Assembly (NCBI GenBank): GCA_020026355.1
Contig: JAHHQP010000003.1
Span: 9,692 to 73,691 of the forward strand
Length of the DNA stretch: 64,000 bases
Origin: Bacteroidales bacterium
GTDB lineage: Bacteria; Bacteroidota; Bacteroidia; Bacteroidales; UBA932
Direction of reading: 5' to 3'
The notes under the pieces were generated by a model. The model saw nothing but the letters and a program-made list of their open reading frames with translations. It did not search any database and was not told the origin of the DNA. The position numbers and the translations under genes were made by a program. The first letter of the stretch is position 1. Each line of letters opens with the position of its first letter. This document shows, one piece after another, positions 42,647 to 51,746 of the stretch.

Positions 42647-43657
42647 CTATTTTTTCTTATTCCGCAGCCGAGCGCGTTCCTGACGGCACCACTCGCTCGG
42701 TGTGGATTCCATAAAAAGATGGAAGGCCATATTGAAGGTGACGATATTGTGGAAACCGCTCCGGTAGGCCATGTCCGCGACGCGCATCTCCGGTTCTTTA
42801 CGGAAGATAGCGACTGCATAACGAATGCGATGATAATTCACGAACTGACAGAAATTCTTACCGGTCGCCCGGTGGATGGCCCGAGAGACATAGACCTTGT
42901 TCGTGAAACATTTCCGGGCCACATCCGTAATGGACAAGGTCGGTTCGAGATAGGCACTGGAGGCCTCGAAATAATTGACGATGCGGTCATAGACTTCGCT
43001 GTACAGCTGTTCATATTGTTTTCCGTTGAGTTCCGTCGTCACTGATTTCATGGACTCGAGGATCCTTTCTTCCAAACGAGGAAAGACAACGAAAAGCCGG
43101 CTCCTCACCCAACGGATGACCGTCAGCACTTCCAGAACAGCGATCAGTAAAGCCACGGCAAGACCTCCATGGAAAGCGAAAGTCGAGTTCCCTGCAAGAT
43201 AGCACAGGACCAGCAGCAAGAGCAAGAAAGCGAAACCGGAACCATAAAGAAGATCGGAGCGGAGCAGGACACTGTTCCAGATCGTTCCGCTGCCCAGTAC
43301 CGCCTTCATATTGCGGAAATGCAGCAACTGTCTGACCAGAGCATAGGTGCAGAACTGCAGCAGGACACAGAGAGCCAGGAATGGCACCCATTTCGAAGGA
43401 AGACCGCAAGACAGCTTTCCAGGATATAGACCGGCAAGAACCTCCACATAACAGGAGACCGGCACCAGGACAAAGAGCGCTGCCGACAAGGATGCCTTCT
43501 TCTGTTCCTTATACTTCAGAAACGGAAGCAGAAGCAGAAGGATATCCAGCACGTAACGACTGGAAATGCCAGGATCGGCCGCCACGGAAAGAGCGAGCAT
43601 CAAGATCGCCGACAGGATGAACAGGTAGAATACACGGTTTTCAAGTCTTATTTTCAT
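42647..43657 (-). CDS. Membrane-embedded AraC-type transcriptional regulator
   Basis: A 336-residue regulator with about six hydrophobic segments in its first 190 residues and a C-terminal AraC/XylS-type HTH domain (about 235-325), including LSITDVARKCFTNKVYVSRA, FCQFVNYHRIRYA, and VADMAYRSGFHNIVTFNMAF. The two helix-turn-helix units are complete. Membrane-anchored AraC proteins without a periplasmic sensor are frequent in Bacteroidales, with largely unknown signals and targets. A TATATTTG box at 43700-43707 would drive it. The Cys-rich membrane part (several Cys in helices) might sense redox state, which is speculation. Confidence 0.82.
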   Translation of the reverse strand: MKIRLENRVFYLFILSAILMLALSVAADPGISSRYVLDILLLLLPFLKYKEQKKASLSAALFVLVPVSCYVEVLAGLYPGKLSCGLPSKWVPFLALCVLLQFCTYALVRQLLHFRNMKAVLGSGTIWNSVLLRSDLLYGSGFAFLLLLLVLCYLAGNSTFAFHGGLAVALLIAVLEVLTVIRWVRSRLFVVFPRLEERILESMKSVTTELNGKQYEQLYSEVYDRIVNYFEASSAYLEPTLSITDVARKCFTNKVYVSRAIHRATGKNFCQFVNYHRIRYAVAIFRKEPEMRVADMAYRSGFHNIVTFNMAFHLFMESTPSEWCRQERARLRNKKK

Positions 43658-43699
43658 ATTTATTCTTTCTATAGTTCTTCATGGTTTCGGATCTTATCC

Positions 43700-43707
43700 C
43701 AAATATA
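43700..43707 (-). promoter_or_regulatory. -7 element of the AraC-type gene
   Basis: TATATTTG on the minus strand, 43 bases before the ATG and immediately after the terminator of the yitT operon. Confidence 0.6.
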
Positions 43708-43710
43708 ATG

Positions 43711-43745
43711 AAAACCACCCTCAAGATATCCTCAAGGGTGGTTCA
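43711..43745 (-). terminator. Terminator of the SPOR-leuS-yitT operon
   Basis: The arms AACCACCCT and AGGGTGGTT (43713-43721, 43735-43743) form the stem, and on the minus strand TTTTCATT follows. It lies about 45 bases past the second yitT stop. Confidence 0.8.
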
Positions 43746-43788
43746 CAGACGATATTTTTACTTTTTTTAAAGTGATTTTTCTTTTTCT

Positions 43789-44772
43789 TTATGCGTTCTC
43801 AGCTGGATTTTCCTTCTTCCTCTTCTTCTCTTTGCGGGAAGTTCTGACCTTGATCGTATCGAAACCTTTTCCATAGACATCCATGACGGTCGATACGGAA
43901 AGGAAGGCATCGGCATCCACTGTCTTGACATACTTGAGCAGAAGATTCAGATCTGATTTCTTCACGATCACCATGACCACATTGCCCTCATACTTGGAAT
44001 ACCAGCCCTTTGCCGGAATCACAGTAACGCCACGCACCATGTCGAAAGCGATGGCATCGGCCATCTCTTCGTACTTCTTCGTGAAGATCATCACCTGGAC
44101 AGACTGCTTGGCTCCGGAAAGGAACATGTCGACAGACAAGCCGCTGACCGTGATCAGCACCAGACCATAGACACATACAGCCAACTTCTCGGAAACGCTG
44201 AGAGCGACACCGTCCGCCGTGTAGGATGGAGCGATGAAGGCACTCAGGATAATCAGCATATCGATGGCCAGGATGACCTTACCCGGAGAAGCCTGGTGAT
44301 ATTTGCAGATGACCAATGCAAGAATGTCCGTTCCGCCGGTACTGCCGCCCTGTCCGATGGAAATGCTGATACCCAGACCGGCCAGCACTCCACCTATCAA
44401 GGTGCAGACCATTTTTCCGTTGTCGGAAAACTCTTGGATGAATTCGACCGGGATGAGACCAGGCACGAATTTGAACAATGCCGTCGTCAGCAGGATGGCA
44501 TAGATAGTCTTGAAGCTGCAGCCTTTGCCCAGCAAGGCGAATGAAACGCCGAGAAGAAGGACATTGATGACCAGATAGCTCAGATCCATCGGAATGCCGG
44601 TCGCATAATAGATGATCGCGCTCATGCCGGAAACTCCACCTCCGACCAGGTTGTTCGGAAGAAGAAAGATAGACCAGCCGGCCACATAGGCCAGCAATCC
44701 GACAGAAATGAGGAAATAATCCTTTAACGTACTCAATGCACTTGAATGAAGAAGTTTGTCATTTTTACTCAT
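43789..44772 (-). CDS. YitT family membrane protein (second copy)
   Basis: A 327-residue inner-membrane protein with five to six helices (DUF161-type), followed by a C-terminal soluble DUF2179 domain (about 225-300). Recognisable motifs are FLLPNNLVGGGVSGMSAIIY, GGSTGGTDILALV, and KGWYSKYEGNVVMVIVKKSD. The tail is Lys/Glu-rich. Function is unknown across bacteria; some members are proposed to export or sense small molecules. It overlaps the neighbouring paralogue by 4 bases (ATGA), so the two are likely made together and may pair. Confidence 0.88.
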   Translation of the reverse strand: MSKNDKLLHSSALSTLKDYFLISVGLLAYVAGWSIFLLPNNLVGGGVSGMSAIIYYATGIPMDLSYLVINVLLLGVSFALLGKGCSFKTIYAILLTTALFKFVPGLIPVEFIQEFSDNGKMVCTLIGGVLAGLGISISIGQGGSTGGTDILALVICKYHQASPGKVILAIDMLIILSAFIAPSYTADGVALSVSEKLAVCVYGLVLITVSGLSVDMFLSGAKQSVQVMIFTKKYEEMADAIAFDMVRGVTVIPAKGWYSKYEGNVVMVIVKKSDLNLLLKYVKTVDADAFLSVSTVMDVYGKGFDTIKVRTSRKEKKRKKENPAENA

Positions 44773-45719
44773 TGCTCAATAGTTTTCAATTCGGTTGTCT
44801 CTACTTTATCTTTCTTTTTCTTGTTCAGTTTGACACCCGTCTTGATTTCTTCAAATCCCTCACCATAGACGCTCTGGGCAGAAGAGACGGAGATGAAAGC
44901 TTTCTTGTCGATTTCCTTGATGGAATTGATGACTCCGTTCATCTGGTTCTTGCGGACGATGACCAGCAGCACCTTGCTGCTCTGCTGGGAATACCAGCCC
45001 ATGGACTCCAGAGCAGTCACTCCACGCTGCACGTCCTTGATGATATGGTCAGCGATTTCATTGTACTTGCTGGAGAAAACCAGGATCTGTACGGACGATT
45101 TGTTACCCAACAGAACATAATCGATTCCGAAGGAGAAGGTCAGCATGATCACATAAGCATAGATCAGATCTGTCGGACCTTTGTCCGGGAGGAAAAGCAG
45201 GAGAGAGATGATGAACAGGTCAGCAACCATGTACACCCTACCAGGAGAAACCGGCCAATACTTATTCACGACCATCGCGAGGATATCCGTTCCTCCGGTA
45301 CTGCCGCCCCTGAGAAGAGTCAGACCGATACCCAACGCTTCCGTCGCACCACCGACCAGAGCTACCAGCAAAAGATCATTCTTCATGTCCGAACCGATTT
45401 CCAACATCGGAAATTTCGGAAGCACTTCAAAGAGAATTGAAGACAGGACAATGACATAGATCGTCCTGAAACCGAAAGCCTTTCCCAAGACAAGCACACC
45501 CAACGCGAGCAGAATAGCGTTGATGGTCGGGAAACTCCAACCGATCGGAATACCTGTACCGTACTGAATGATGGTACAGAGACCGGTCAAGCCACCGCTG
45601 GACATTCCAGCAGGGATGATGAAAGTGGTCCAAGCCATGCAGTACAGAATCGTACCGATCGTAAGGATCACATAATCCCAAAGGGTAGAAGTAAACTTCG
45701 TTTTTGACAAAGCAGCCAT
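44769..45719 (-). CDS. YitT family membrane protein (first copy)
   Basis: A 316-residue paralogue of the next gene, sharing membrane helices with FIIPAGMSSGGLTGLCTIIQ and GGSTGGTDILAMVVNKY, and a C-terminal DUF2179 domain with SMGWYSQQSSKVLLVIVRKN. The tail ends in a Lys-rich stretch. It lies 20 bases downstream of leuS and overlaps the second copy, giving a tandem pair that diverged after duplication. No substrate can be assigned. Confidence 0.88.
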   Translation of the reverse strand: MAALSKTKFTSTLWDYVILTIGTILYCMAWTTFIIPAGMSSGGLTGLCTIIQYGTGIPIGWSFPTINAILLALGVLVLGKAFGFRTIYVIVLSSILFEVLPKFPMLEIGSDMKNDLLLVALVGGATEALGIGLTLLRGGSTGGTDILAMVVNKYWPVSPGRVYMVADLFIISLLLFLPDKGPTDLIYAYVIMLTFSFGIDYVLLGNKSSVQILVFSSKYNEIADHIIKDVQRGVTALESMGWYSQQSSKVLLVIVRKNQMNGVINSIKEIDKKAFISVSSAQSVYGEGFEEIKTGVKLNKKKKDKVETTELKTIEQ

Positions 45720-45739
45720 GATTGATTATGAATTAACTA

Positions 45740-48505
45740 TTATTTCACTACGATATTCACGATTTTTCCAGGAACGACAATCACCTTGATGATGTTTCCG
45801 TCACCGACGTATCTTGCCGTCTGTTCGAGACCGCGTACATGCGCATCCACCTCCTCACGGGACATATCTGCCGGCAGGTCTACCGTAAAGCGCGTCTTTC
45901 CGTTGAAAGAAACGGCATAAGTCTTCGTACTGTCTTTCGTAAGTTCTTCCTTGTATTCCGGGAAAGAAGCGAAGGTGATGCTCTCGTGATGTCCGAGCGC
46001 CTCCCACAGTTCCTCTGCCATGTGCGGCGTGAACGGTGAAAGCAGGATGATGAGCGGCTCGAGGATCGCACGTTTGCTGCACTTGCGGTCGTAGAGGTCA
46101 TTGACTGCTATCATGAAGGCGCTCACAGCCGTATTGTAGGAGAAGGCCTCGATGTCGGACTGCACCTTGCCGATCAGCTTATGCAGGGTCTTGAGTTCTT
46201 CCGGTGTCGGCGCGTCATCATTGACCAGGAAATCATCATGGTCATAGAACAGCCTCCATACTTTCCTGATGAAACGGTTCACACCATCGATACCGTTCGT
46301 ATCCCATGGTTTGGACTGCTCGAGCGGACCGAGGAACATTTCATACAGCCTCAAGGTATCTGCACCGTAGGTGTCACAGATCAGGTCCGGATTCACGACA
46401 TTGAACATGGACTTGGACATCTTCTCGATAGCCCAGCCGCAGATATATTCTCCGTTCTCGAGGATGAACTCAGCATCGGCGAAGTCCGGTCTCCAGTTGC
46501 GGAAAGCTTCCAGATCCAGACGGTCGTTGTGCACGATGTTCACGTCCACATGGATCTCGGTCGTCTCGTACTGGTCCTTCAGGCCGAGAGAGACGAACTT
46601 GTTCGTACCGATGATACGATAGACGAAGTTGGAACGACCCTGGATCATACCCTGATTGATCAGTTTCTTGAACGGTTCATCCTTGCAGACATAGCCGAGG
46701 TCATAGAGGAACTTGTTCCAGAACCTGGAGTAGATGAGGTGACCGGTCGCATGCTCGGTTCCACCGATATAGAGATCGACATCCTGCCAATAAGCATTGG
46801 CTTCCTTGCTGACCAGCGCCTGATCGTTGTGCGGATCCATGTATCTGAGGTAGTAAGCACTGGAACCTGCAAAACCCGGCATAGTGCTGAGTTCAAGCGG
46901 CCAACCGTCCACAGTCCAGTTCCTGGCGTGTCCCAACGGTGGTTCTCCGGTCTCGGTCGGCTTGTATTCGCTGATCTCCGGAAGTTCCAGCGGAAGCTTG
47001 CTCTCCGGAAGCGGTGTAGCGATACCGTCCTTGAAATACATCGGGAACGGCTCACCCCAATATCTCTGACGGGAGAAGATCGCGTCACGGAGACGGTAGT
47101 TGATCTTGCGATGACCGATACCGTGCTGTTCGACATAGTCGATCGCTGCCGGAATCGCCTCCTGCACGGTCATGCCGTTCAGGAAACCGGAATTGCACAT
47201 GATACCCTCTTTCGCATCGAAAGAAGATTCACTGACATCACAACCCTCGATCAGCGGGATGATCGGCAGATCGAAAGTCTTCGCGAACGCATAGTCACGG
47301 CTGTCGTGTGCAGGTACGGCCATGATGGCACCGGTACCGTAGCCGGCCAGGACATATTCGGAGATCCATACCGGAACCTTCTTTCCGGTCAATGGATTGA
47401 TACCGTAGGAGCCGGAGAAGACACCGGTCACCTTGCGAGCCTCCATCATACGCTCACGCTCCGTCTTCTTCTTGGCCATCCGGATGTACTCCTCCACCGC
47501 AGCCTTCTGCTCCGGAGAAGTCAGTTTCTCCACCCAGTCGCTCTCCGGTGCAAGAACCATGAAAGTAACGCCGAAGACCGTATCAGCACGGGTCGTGAAG
47601 ATAGTCACGTCATATTCCTGATCCCCATTGTAAGTCTTGAAGATCATCTCGGCACCCTGAGATTTTCCGATCCAGTTGCGCTGCATATCTTTCAAAGAGT
47701 CGGTCCAATCCAGTTTTTCAAGGTCATCAAGCAGTCTTCCGGCATAAGCAGACACTCTCAGCTGCCACTGAGTCATCTTCTTCTGTTCGACCGGATGACC
47801 GCCACGGACAGAATAACCTTCCTTTACCTCGTCATTGGCCAGCACGGTACCCAAAGCCGGACACCAGTTCACAGCGGTAGATCCCTGATAAGCGATACGA
47901 TACTGCATGAGCACGTCAGCGCGCTTCTTCTCGGAGAAATCCTTCCACTGTTCTGCGGTAAAATCCTCTACTTCCCCGCATGCTGCATGCACACGAGAAT
48001 TCCCGGATTCAGCGAACATCGCTTCCAGCTCCGCGATAGGACGGGCCTTCTGGAGATCATTGTCATACCAGCTGCCGAACATCTGGAGAAAAGCCCACTG
48101 GGTCCACTTGTAGTATTTCGGATCGCAGGTCCTGATTTCCCTGGACCAGTCATAGGAGAATCCGATACGATCCAGCTGCTCACGATAACGGGCCACGTTC
48201 TTCTCGGTCGTCACGGCCGGATGCTGGCCAGTCTGGATAGCATATTGTTCAGCCGGAAGACCGAAGGCATCATATCCCATCGGATGCAGTACGTTGAAAC
48301 CGCGCAATCTTTTGTAGCGGCTGTAGATATCACTGGCGATGTAACCGAGCGGATGACCGACATGCAAGCCTGCTCCGGACGGATAAGGGAACATGTCCAG
48401 GACATAATATTTCGGTTTTGAAGAATCAGGCTCTGCCTTGAAAGTCTGGTGGGCTGCCCAATAGGCCTGCCACTTCTGCTCAATCTCTTTGAAATTATAC
48501 TCCAT
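45740..48505 (-). CDS. leuS: Leucyl-tRNA synthetase
   Basis: Class I aminoacyl-tRNA synthetase charging tRNA-Leu. The 921-residue length and motif order are normal: HVGH (HIGH-type) at residues 48-51, the CP1 editing domain ([12 protein letters not shown] with the threonine-rich editing region upstream), and KMSKS near residue 696 ([14 protein letters not shown]). A segment of about 80 residues before KMSKS carries extra loops, common in Bacteroidota. It sits in an operon with an M28-like fusion gene (28 bases upstream) and two yitT genes downstream. Confidence 0.97.
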   Translation of the reverse strand: MEYNFKEIEQKWQAYWAAHQTFKAEPDSSKPKYYVLDMFPYPSGAGLHVGHPLGYIASDIYSRYKRLRGFNVLHPMGYDAFGLPAEQYAIQTGQHPAVTTEKNVARYREQLDRIGFSYDWSREIRTCDPKYYKWTQWAFLQMFGSWYDNDLQKARPIAELEAMFAESGNSRVHAACGEVEDFTAEQWKDFSEKKRADVLMQYRIAYQGSTAVNWCPALGTVLANDEVKEGYSVRGGHPVEQKKMTQWQLRVSAYAGRLLDDLEKLDWTDSLKDMQRNWIGKSQGAEMIFKTYNGDQEYDVTIFTTRADTVFGVTFMVLAPESDWVEKLTSPEQKAAVEEYIRMAKKKTERERMMEARKVTGVFSGSYGINPLTGKKVPVWISEYVLAGYGTGAIMAVPAHDSRDYAFAKTFDLPIIPLIEGCDVSESSFDAKEGIMCNSGFLNGMTVQEAIPAAIDYVEQHGIGHRKINYRLRDAIFSRQRYWGEPFPMYFKDGIATPLPESKLPLELPEISEYKPTETGEPPLGHARNWTVDGWPLELSTMPGFAGSSAYYLRYMDPHNDQALVSKEANAYWQDVDLYIGGTEHATGHLIYSRFWNKFLYDLGYVCKDEPFKKLINQGMIQGRSNFVYRIIGTNKFVSLGLKDQYETTEIHVDVNIVHNDRLDLEAFRNWRPDFADAEFILENGEYICGWAIEKMSKSMFNVVNPDLICDTYGADTLRLYEMFLGPLEQSKPWDTNGIDGVNRFIRKVWRLFYDHDDFLVNDDAPTPEELKTLHKLIGKVQSDIEAFSYNTAVSAFMIAVNDLYDRKCSKRAILEPLIILLSPFTPHMAEELWEALGHHESITFASFPEYKEELTKDSTKTYAVSFNGKTRFTVDLPADMSREEVDAHVRGLEQTARYVGDGNIIKVIVVPGKIVNIVVK

Positions 48506-48533
48506 TTTCTATAACTGTATTTTCTATTGTCTA

Positions 48534-49907
48534 TTATCTTGCATGTCTCTTGAAGCCGAAGCTCGGTTTCGAACTTTTCTTTTCCAGACGGAATTCCACC
48601 GGTATAGTGATCGAAGTCCGTACTTTCTCGCCCTTCACACGTCCCGGACGCCATTTCGGAGAAGCGGATACGACACGGATCGCTTCTGCATCCAGCAACG
48701 GATCCACACCACGTACGACCCGAACATCCGAAACCTTACCGTTCTTCTCGATGATGAAATCCACCATGACGCGTCCCTGGATACCATCTCTGACAGCTTC
48801 CTTAGGATATTTCACATACTGATAGACCCATTTTTCCAAGAACTGACGCGGTTCCGCACTATTGAGGAACATCGGACGCTGGTCGCAGTCATAGAAAGCG
48901 ACGACGTCATCGTAATCCTTTCCTCTTCCCGGCACCGCATCGGCATCGAAGACGAAATCTTCAGATACATTGGCCAACCTCTCGATGAAGTTGTAGATGT
49001 ATTCAAGTTCACGTTCCATCATCGGATAATCGATGATGGCTTCGGTATCTTTCCACGTATTGTGCTCGCTGTATTTTCCTCTGGTGAAATGGATGGAAGG
49101 AATTTCCTTGGCATAGAAAGCCCGGTGGTCAGACGGATAGAGCTCGTAGGCGACCAGTTCCGGCTGGACCGGCAGCAGTTCCGCCGACAATTCCCGAACC
49201 ACACGATTCATGTCCGGATTGGAAGAGGTATAGGCATAGAACTGGTCTCCGGCGCCGAGCATGTCCAGATTGACCATAGCATCGATCTTGTCCGCATCGG
49301 TAAAGGAGCGGTTCAGGAAATACCAGGAACCGGCAAAGGTTTCCGCAGATGCACCGAATGCGACGAAAAGCACAGAGCGGCGGAACATCCCGGCATTGTT
49401 CTTCACGGTACGCGCCAGTTCCAGCAGCATCGCCAAGCCGGAGGCGTTTCCATTGGCCCCGGCATAGACTTGCTCCACAGGGCGTCCATCAACGGTCATC
49501 GTCGTTTTCCCGAGATTGTCCAGACGAGCACCGACGACCACATAACGATTCCTCAATCTGGTATCGGAACCCTGGACGAAAGCGACGACGTTGCGGGAAG
49601 TCAAGGTATCACCGCTTTCTCGACGGATACCGAAAAGTTCTCCTTCCTCGGGAGAAAGGACATCTACGCCATAAGCCTTGAAGATTTTCTCCACATAGAG
49701 AGCAGCGGCCTTCTCACCTTCCGAACCGGCGGCACGCCCCTCCATCTGCCGTGAAGCGAGATAAGAGACATGAGCCTTCAGAGAAGTGACCAGGTCACTG
49801 TCATAAAGATCCCTGTAAGTGATCTGACCATCCCTATACTGTCCGTAAGAGAAGGTGCTGAAGAAGAAGAACCCCAGAAGGGCCAACAAATTCCGGACTT
49901 TTGTCAT
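48534..49907 (-). CDS. Exported M28 peptidase-like domain fused to a TonB C-terminal domain
   Basis: A 457-residue exported protein (signal sequence 1-22). Residues about 40-315 fold like M28 aminopeptidases: RQMEGRAAGSEGEKAAALYV, YVVVGARLD, NASGLAMLLELAR, NLDMLGAGD. However, expected metal or catalytic positions are changed: the His of GxHxD is Arg128, the Asp of GADDN is Asn152, and the Glu-Glu pair is Ser187-Ala188. Asp215 and His282 remain. Residues about 362-442 form a TonB_C domain (YVKYPKEAVRDGIQGRVMVD and KWRPGRVKGEKVRT). It is probably an inactive peptidase fold, attached to a TonB-like domain without a membrane helix between. The gene starts 3 bases after the SPOR lipoprotein gene. 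Confidence 0.8.
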   Translation of the reverse strand: MTKVRNLLALLGFFFFSTFSYGQYRDGQITYRDLYDSDLVTSLKAHVSYLASRQMEGRAAGSEGEKAAALYVEKIFKAYGVDVLSPEEGELFGIRRESGDTLTSRNVVAFVQGSDTRLRNRYVVVGARLDNLGKTTMTVDGRPVEQVYAGANGNASGLAMLLELARTVKNNAGMFRRSVLFVAFGASAETFAGSWYFLNRSFTDADKIDAMVNLDMLGAGDQFYAYTSSNPDMNRVVRELSAELLPVQPELVAYELYPSDHRAFYAKEIPSIHFTRGKYSEHNTWKDTEAIIDYPMMERELEYIYNFIERLANVSEDFVFDADAVPGRGKDYDDVVAFYDCDQRPMFLNSAEPRQFLEKWVYQYVKYPKEAVRDGIQGRVMVDFIIEKNGKVSDVRVVRGVDPLLDAEAIRVVSASPKWRPGRVKGEKVRTSITIPVEFRLEKKSSKPSFGFKRHAR

Positions 49908-49910
49908 AAC

Positions 49911-50477
49911 CTATTCATTAAGCAGGATCCAGACATCCGGCGGACAGAATTTCTTCTGGCGGACACTCTTGAAAGCTTCCACGGCCTCCGCGAGCCGGTC
50001 ACTCTGACATATGCCGACAGCATGCAGTCCGTTCCGGAAAGAAATCAATACCGGAACATACCCCTCGCCGGCCACCTGAGCCAGCAGATTCTCCGCATTC
50101 GCCCTTCTGCTGAAAGAGCCGATGATGATATAATATCTGGAATCAAGTTTCGTCGTATAGAGCCCACCGAGTTCCGTCGGATTGAGGATGGTACCGTTCA
50201 GCTGCTGGAGAGAATCAACCAGAGCCAATGAGTCCGTGATCATACGGGCCTGCATGGCAGACAAGGAGTCAGCTGCCGCCTGACGGGCAGCGATCAAGGA
50301 ATCCAATCGCAGCTGTTCTTTCTCCTGCTGAAGCTTGAGTTCCTCGAGACGGGCGATTTCGACACGTTTCCGGTCAAGATCGCTGCTGGTGGGACGGCCG
50401 GCAAGACTGCGTAGAAAATCGCAGCTGGAAGTGACCAGGAGCACCATCAAGAAGGCCAGAACTACATGATTCTTCAT
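49911..50477 (-). CDS. SPOR domain lipoprotein
   Basis: A 188-residue lipoprotein with the lipobox LVTSSC (Cys19). A helical, Glu/Gln/Arg-rich middle part (about 33-90) is probably a coiled coil. The last 75 residues form a SPOR domain (YYIIIGSFSRRANAENLLAQ, YVPVLISFRNGLHAVGICQS), which binds denuded glycan strands of septal peptidoglycan. It heads the operon to leuS and yitT, with a consensus promoter at 50518-50548. Confidence 0.88.
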   Translation of the reverse strand: MKNHVVLAFLMVLLVTSSCDFLRSLAGRPTSSDLDRKRVEIARLEELKLQQEKEQLRLDSLIAARQAAADSLSAMQARMITDSLALVDSLQQLNGTILNPTELGGLYTTKLDSRYYIIIGSFSRRANAENLLAQVAGEGYVPVLISFRNGLHAVGICQSDRLAEAVEAFKSVRQKKFCPPDVWILLNE

Positions 50478-50517
50478 AACTATCCGAAATTAAACATGCA
50501 CAGTGAGTCTATCTTTG

Positions 50518-50548
50518 CAAATTTAACGAATTAATCATCTGAGACAAA
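50518..50548 (-). promoter_or_regulatory. Promoter of the SPOR-M28-leuS-yitT operon
   Basis: On the minus strand TTTG (50545-50548), a 19-base spacer and TAAATTTG (50518-50525) match the consensus. Confidence 0.82.
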
Positions 50549-50558
50549 ATAAAAATGA

Positions 50559-50566
50559 TATATTTG
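50559..50566 (+). promoter_or_regulatory. -7 element of the capA-like gene
   Basis: TATATTTG ends only 4 bases before the capA-like ATG at 50571. The predicted start point falls at or next to the ATG. Confidence 0.6.
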
Positions 50567-50570
50567 CATC

Positions 50571-51743
50571 ATGACCAAATTCCTCCACACGACCACATTA
50601 TTCCTGCTTCTTCTTTCGTCCGCCACCTGCATGGACGGACAAAGCCAGCACCTGGACCGGCAGCCCGTGCGGATAAAATTCGAACCTTCTCCCGAGGCGA
50701 TCGGCCTGCATGGAAAAGGAAGGGAGGCAGACACTGTCCGGCTCTGTTTCCTCGGAGACGTGATGCTTCACCGCCAACAACTCGAAAACGCGCTTCTACC
50801 CGACGGCAATCCCAAGGATCCGGCAGATTACCGCTTCGACTGTTTCCGCTTCATCCGCGAAGAACTGGAAGCAGCTGACCTGGCCGTCGCGAACATGGAA
50901 TTCACCCTGGCTGGTCCACCGTTCTCCGGCTATCCTTGCTTCTCTGCCCCTGACAGTTACGCAACTTATATGGCCGATTGCGGCATCGACGTTTTCCTGA
51001 CCGCCAACAACCACATCCTGGACAAAGGCTCGGCCGGCACCCGCAGAACTCTGGAAGTCTACCGTTCCATGGAAAAAAGTCACGGCATCCGCCGGACCGG
51101 CTGCTCTCTTGAAGGAGAAGACTTTCCCGCTCCCCTGACCGTCCGGGTCCGGCATACCCGCATCGCACTGCTGAACTTCACCTACGGCACGAACTGCGGC
51201 AAGACGCGCCATTTCCCGGAAGTGAACTACCTCAACGGGAAGCATCTGGACGCCTGCTTCAGAAAAGCGGAAGCCACCCAGCCGGACTGCATGATCGCAT
51301 TGCCTCATTGGGGCGAAGAATATCAGCTTCTCCATTCACCTGAACAGGAAAAGACAGCGCAGGACATGGTGACAAGAGGAGCAGACCTCATCATCGGCGC
51401 CCACCCTCATGTCGTTCAGGACCGCACCACAGTACAGAAGAACGGGAAAGCAGCAGAGGTCCTCTATTCGCTGGGCAATGCAGTCTCCAACATGAGCGCC
51501 CCGGACACCCAGATCGGCCTCATGGCCCATGTCACCCTGATCCGTCAGATCAATGGGGACGTCCGTCTCCTACCCGTAGAAGTCACCTGGCTATGGTGTT
51601 CCAGACCAGGAGGATATAATGAACGCTATACCGTCATTCCGATCGAAAGATTCCTCGACCGGAAAGAAGAATGGAAGAATCCCTGGGATTTCGACAAGAT
51701 GATCAGCTCCTGGGAAAGAATAAAGAAAATAAGTTTTGATTGA
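50571..51743 (+). CDS. CapA family protein (PGA_cap metallophosphatase-like)
   Basis: A 390-residue exported protein of the CapA/PGA_cap superfamily, related to the poly-gamma-glutamate synthesis protein CapA. It has a hydrophobic signal with a possible weak lipobox (SSATC, residues 16-20). Motifs are LCFLGDVMLHR (near 60), LAVANMEFTLAGPP, FLTANNHILDKG, LPHWGEEYQ and GAHPHVVQD, which match the metal-binding layout of calcineurin-like phosphoesterases. Role in a polymer or a phosphatase is not proven here, as capB and capC are absent. phoH follows 3 bases after the stop. The ATG coincides with the predicted start point. Confidence 0.88.
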   Translation: MTKFLHTTTLFLLLLSSATCMDGQSQHLDRQPVRIKFEPSPEAIGLHGKGREADTVRLCFLGDVMLHRQQLENALLPDGNPKDPADYRFDCFRFIREELEAADLAVANMEFTLAGPPFSGYPCFSAPDSYATYMADCGIDVFLTANNHILDKGSAGTRRTLEVYRSMEKSHGIRRTGCSLEGEDFPAPLTVRVRHTRIALLNFTYGTNCGKTRHFPEVNYLNGKHLDACFRKAEATQPDCMIALPHWGEEYQLLHSPEQEKTAQDMVTRGADLIIGAHPHVVQDRTTVQKNGKAAEVLYSLGNAVSNMSAPDTQIGLMAHVTLIRQINGDVRLLPVEVTWLWCSRPGGYNERYTVIPIERFLDRKEEWKNPWDFDKMISSWERIKKISFD

Positions 51744-51746
51744 TAT

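Noticed and set aside
46181..48421. Open frame of 746 codons antisense to leuS
   Set aside because: leuS is complete with all synthetase motifs on the other strand; the antisense frame has no recognisable domain and arises from codon bias.
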